In this document: piece after piece, positions 61,735 through 64,000 of the stretch
Layout of the letters: every line of letters starts with the position of its first letter
How positions within the stretch are numbered: the first letter of the stretch is position 1
Made by a program: the position numbers and the translations under genes
Source: Cribrihabitans_A neustonicus
GTDB lineage: Bacteria; Pseudomonadota; Alphaproteobacteria; Rhodobacterales; Rhodobacteraceae
Assembly (NCBI RefSeq): GCF_048820895.1
Contig: NZ_JBMERQ010000002.1
Location: 248,001 to 312,000 of the forward strand
Reading direction: 5' to 3'
DNA: 64,000 nt
The notes under the pieces: model-generated
Told to the model about the DNA's origin: nothing
Seen by the model: the letters and a program-made list of their open reading frames with translations, nothing else
Databases searched by the model: none

Positions 61735-61784
61735 TCCTGTCTCCGTGTGCTCTTTTGTAGGCTGATATCTCACTTAGGTCACTA

Positions 61785-62762
61785 ATGGACAAATACACCG
61801 ACCAAAAGCGCGCAGTGCATTACCTTTACCCGCCGGTCGAACCATTTGACCAGCGGATGCTGGACGCGGGCCAGGGCCACCGGATCTACGCTGAGCAGAG
61901 CGGTAATCCGCAGGGAATACCTGTAGTGGTGTGCCACGGCGGCCCCGGCGGCGGCTGCAGCCCGGCGATGCGGCGCTACTTCGACCCCGAGGTCTACCGG
62001 ATCATCCTGTTCGACCAGCGCGGTTGCGGCCGGTCGCGCCCGCACGCCTCCTGCGAGGACAACACCACCTGGCACCTGGTCGCGGATATGGAATTGATTC
62101 GCCGCCAGCTGGGGATCGAGGACTGGATCGTCTTTGGCGGCAGCTGGGGGGCGACGCTGTCGCTGGTTTATGCCCAGTCGCACCCGGACCGGGTGCGGCG
62201 GATCGTGCTGCGCGGCGTGTTTCTGATGACGAAGGGTGAGCTCGACTGGTTCTACGGCGGCGGGGCAGGCAAGTTCTGGCCGGAAACCTGGGCCCGCTTC
62301 ACGTCGCTGATCCCGGACGCGGAGCGCGGCGACATGATCGGCGCCTATCACAAGCGCTTGTTTTCCGGCAATCTCGAAGAAGAGGTGCGCTACGGCCGCG
62401 CCTGGTCTGCCTGGGAGAATGCGCTGGCCTCGGTCAATTCGAACGGGCACGGCGGCGAGAGCCCCGGCGACTATGCCCGCGCCTTTGCCCGGCTGGAGAA
62501 TCATTACTTTATCAACGGCGGCTTCCTCGATTACGACGGGCAGATTCTTGCCAATTTGGACCGGATCTCGCACATTCCGGGGGTGATCGTTCAGGGCCGC
62601 TATGACATGATTTGCCCGCCTGCCTCGGCTTGGCGGCTGAGTGATCTGTGGCCGAAGAGCGAGTTGCGCATGGTGCGCGATGCAGGCCACGCGCTCTCGG
62701 AGCCCGGCATCAGCGCCGAGCTGGTGCGGGCGATGGACCGGATCGCAGGGGAGTTTCTCTGA
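61785..62762 (+). CDS. pip: Proline iminopeptidase (S33)
   Basis: A 325-residue alpha/beta-hydrolase releasing N-terminal proline from peptides. HGGPGGG (51-57) is the oxyanion loop, Ser120 lies in FGGSWGATLSL, the Asp in QGRYDMICPP and the His in DAGHALSEP. YPPVEPFDQRMLDAGQGHRIYAEQSGNPQG at the N-terminus is typical. Its stop shares a base with the next ATG (TGATG). Confidence 0.95.
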   Translation: MDKYTDQKRAVHYLYPPVEPFDQRMLDAGQGHRIYAEQSGNPQGIPVVVCHGGPGGGCSPAMRRYFDPEVYRIILFDQRGCGRSRPHASCEDNTTWHLVADMELIRRQLGIEDWIVFGGSWGATLSLVYAQSHPDRVRRIVLRGVFLMTKGELDWFYGGGAGKFWPETWARFTSLIPDAERGDMIGAYHKRLFSGNLEEEVRYGRAWSAWENALASVNSNGHGGESPGDYARAFARLENHYFINGGFLDYDGQILANLDRISHIPGVIVQGRYDMICPPASAWRLSDLWPKSELRMVRDAGHALSEPGISAELVRAMDRIAGEFL

Positions 62763-63607
62763 TGCCGCGTATCGACCGCCGCGCGCTGTTCACATCGGGT
62801 GCTGCTGCTGCCCTGCTGGCCGCCGCCGGCGGGCCGGTAGGCGCAGGTGCGCGTGCGGGCGGCGTGCTGCGCCTGGCGGTCCCGCGGGAAGGCAATATGT
62901 TGGAGCAGGCCGCCCGCGGCGCCCTGCATGCGACTCTCACTGAAGTGGCGCCGGACGGGGTGCTTCGCGGCGATCTGGCGCGGGGCTGGCAGTCCGACGC
63001 GGACGGCGCACGCTGGACCTTCGATCTGCGCCCCGATGCGCACTTCCACGATGGCCGCGCCCTGACTGCCGGGGACGCGGCGCTTTCGCTGCTGTCGCTG
63101 GGTGTACCCGGCGCAGACCTGCGCACGGCCGAAGCGCTGGGCCCGCACCGTCTGGCGGTGGAGCTTTCTGCACCCAACCCGCAATTGCCCTACCTGCTGG
63201 CCGCGCCCGGCCTTTATGTCGCGCCCGGGGGCGCGGTGGAGGTGCTGCTGGGCAGCACGGTCGGCGTCGGCTGCTACAGGGTGGAGCGCGCGCAGGAGGG
63301 CCGCCATTTCCGCGCCGCGCGGGCGGAGGGCCATTACAAGTCCGGCAGCGCCGGCTGGGTGGACGCGGTGGAGATCATCGTGATTCCCGACGCCAGTGTA
63401 CGGGCCGAAGCGCTGCGCGACGGCTATGTCGATATTGCTGCTTTGCCGGAGCCGCGCGGCCTCTTGAAGCGCGGCCGCTTCCACTACCACCCCTCGGCGG
63501 GCGAGATGGCGCTCGCCGCGCGCCAGGACGTTGGCATTCCGCGCAAAATCGGCCGCCGGGCGCCGCTCGATGATTTCCGCATCGCCGAACGCTGGTGGCG
63601 CATCTGA
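62762..63607 (+). CDS. Half-length SBP_bac_5-like substrate-binding protein
   Basis: A 281-residue protein with a twin-arginine signal (DRRALFTSGAAAALLAAAGGPVGAGA). The body resembles the N-terminal half of peptide/nickel-type (family 5) solute-binding proteins: GGVLRLAVPREGN, VLRGDLARGWQSDADGARWTFDLRPDAHFHDGRALTAGD. Normal members are about 500 residues, so this one lacks much of the second lobe. No permease genes are adjacent. It is coupled to pip by a one-base overlap, so a role in binding a peptide-derived ligand is possible. It may also be a decayed gene, though the frame is intact. Confidence 0.78.
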   Translation: MPRIDRRALFTSGAAAALLAAAGGPVGAGARAGGVLRLAVPREGNMLEQAARGALHATLTEVAPDGVLRGDLARGWQSDADGARWTFDLRPDAHFHDGRALTAGDAALSLLSLGVPGADLRTAEALGPHRLAVELSAPNPQLPYLLAAPGLYVAPGGAVEVLLGSTVGVGCYRVERAQEGRHFRAARAEGHYKSGSAGWVDAVEIIVIPDASVRAEALRDGYVDIAALPEPRGLLKRGRFHYHPSAGEMALAARQDVGIPRKIGRRAPLDDFRIAERWWRI

Positions 63608-63661
63608 GGCAGTCGGCCGCGCTCGCCGATGTGCGGGCAGGGCACCTCCGCAACTCAAGCC

Positions 63662-63770
63662 TTGCAGTTTAGCCGGATCCGCCCTATATGCCTTGCACAA
63701 CAGCGGCGCGTTGAACCCCTGGTTCAAGGCTCCACCGGGAATGATCAACGGGCCGCGCGCCCGTTTTTTT
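63662..63770 (+). ncRNA. Possible small RNA or attenuator upstream of rimP
   Basis: A promoter-like TTGCAG (63662-63667), a 17-nt spacer and TATATG (63685-63690) is followed by a TTGAACC-CCT-GGTTCAA hairpin (63711-63727). An intrinsic terminator ACGGGC-CGCGC-GCCCGT plus seven Ts ends at 63770. The resulting RNA would be about 75 nt. It could be an sRNA or a terminated leader of rimP (starting 43 nt later). It is not a tRNA: there is no cloverleaf. Confidence 0.45.
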
Positions 63771-63812
63771 GTGCCCGCAGGCGGAGCCCTGCCCGCCCGA
63801 ATTGGAGGTCAG

Positions 63813-64000
63813 ATGACCAACGACCTTATTGCCAAAGCCGCCATCGACCGGCGCCTGGCCGAGATCGTCGCCCCGGTGATCGAGGATCTGGGCTATGAGC
63901 TGGTCCGCATCCGGCTGATGTCCGGCAAGGCGACCACCCTGCAGATCATGGCTGACAAGCCCGACGGCGGCATTGAAGTGGATGACTGCGCCGCCATCTC
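63813..64000 (+). CDS. rimP: RimP, ribosome maturation factor (5' part)
   Basis: The first 62 codons of the 30S maturation factor, cut by the window edge. MTNDLIAKAAIDRRLAEIVAPVIEDLGYELVRIRLM and TLQIMADKPDGGIEVDDCAAI are typical RimP N-terminal sequences. GGAGG (63804-63808) is 4 nt before the ATG. nusA and infB normally follow in this operon but lie outside the window. Confidence 0.93.
   Translation, partial: MTNDLIAKAAIDRRLAEIVAPVIEDLGYELVRIRLMSGKATTLQIMADKPDGGIEVDDCAAI

Noticed and set aside
63700..63770. tRNA gene before rimP (as metY in enterobacteria)
   Set aside because: GGTTCAAG resembles a T-loop but no acceptor stem, D arm or anticodon arm can be drawn; the segment folds as two simple hairpins.

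Overview
The window is high-GC chromosomal DNA from an alphaproteobacterium. The gene content points to the Roseobacter group of the Rhodobacteraceae (Ruegeria/Leisingera/Phaeobacter-like). Pointers are a TimA/Tim44-domain gene beside mltA and opposite fxsA-secB, HemJ, an NDUFAF5-type methyltransferase, a NavSp-type sodium channel, the maf-aroE-coaE-dnaQ cluster, and clustered GANTC (CcrM) sites. There is no phage, insertion sequence or CRISPR array. Almost everything is core genome, densely packed, with many 1-8 nt start/stop overlaps.

Layout. (1) 0-7 kb, rightward: 3' end of addA, trxA, the heat-shock protease hslV-(membrane protein)-hslU, and a lipoprotein hydrolase. A leftward DUF1127 gene lies inside this stretch. 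(2) 7-13.1 kb, mostly leftward: timA-mltA-smr, then fxsA-secB (rightward), then maf-aroE-coaE-dnaQ (leftward). (3) 13.14-13.55 kb: a gene-free gap with a cluster of DnaA-box-like 9-mers, four GANTC sites and an AT-rich tract, which I read as the chromosomal replication origin. (4) 13.5-21 kb, rightward: hemJ, rho, mnmE, mnmG, rsmG, parA, parB. Two perfect 16-bp parS sites lie here, one over the mnmG start codon and one inside rsmG, so the segregation machinery and its centromere sit 3-7 kb from the origin. (5) 21-29 kb: rph-rdgB-hemW-ybaN (leftward) diverging from hrcA-grpE, then mutS and an orphan flagellin (leftward). (6) 29.6-44.8 kb, metabolism and housekeeping: maeB, rbsK, periplasmic msrA, an aminotransferase/sulfotransferase-like pair, SCP2, DUF1810, argG, ilvA, an Hpt / response-regulator phosphatase pair, Nudix enzymes, hslO and the tRNA nucleotidyltransferase gene. 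(7) 44.8-53.1 kb, envelope: a two-subunit ABC exporter behind a possible regulatory leader peptide, an rRNA-methyltransferase-like gene, a NaChBac-type channel, two L,D-transpeptidases around a CAP-domain protein, and a 60-residue exported membrane peptide. (8) 53.2-64 kb: a 1000-residue kinase-M23 peptidase-aminotransferase fusion, hemH, an NDUFAF5-like methyltransferase, comF, glutaredoxin, a nitrilase-family amidase, MarR, ubiG, pip, a half-length solute-binding protein and the start of rimP.

The most notable points are: the origin/parS/parAB architecture with ParB's binding site over a start codon; the three-domain fusion at 53.2-56.2 kb; the aminotransferase/sulfotransferase-like operon whose aminotransferase lacks the usual PLP-contacting Glu; a short leader ORF plus hairpin before the ABC exporter; a possible small RNA or attenuator before rimP; and a recurring hairpin-plus-20-mer arrangement in gaps between convergent genes. 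Positions and motifs were read by eye. Homology statements rest on recognised family motifs, not on searches.
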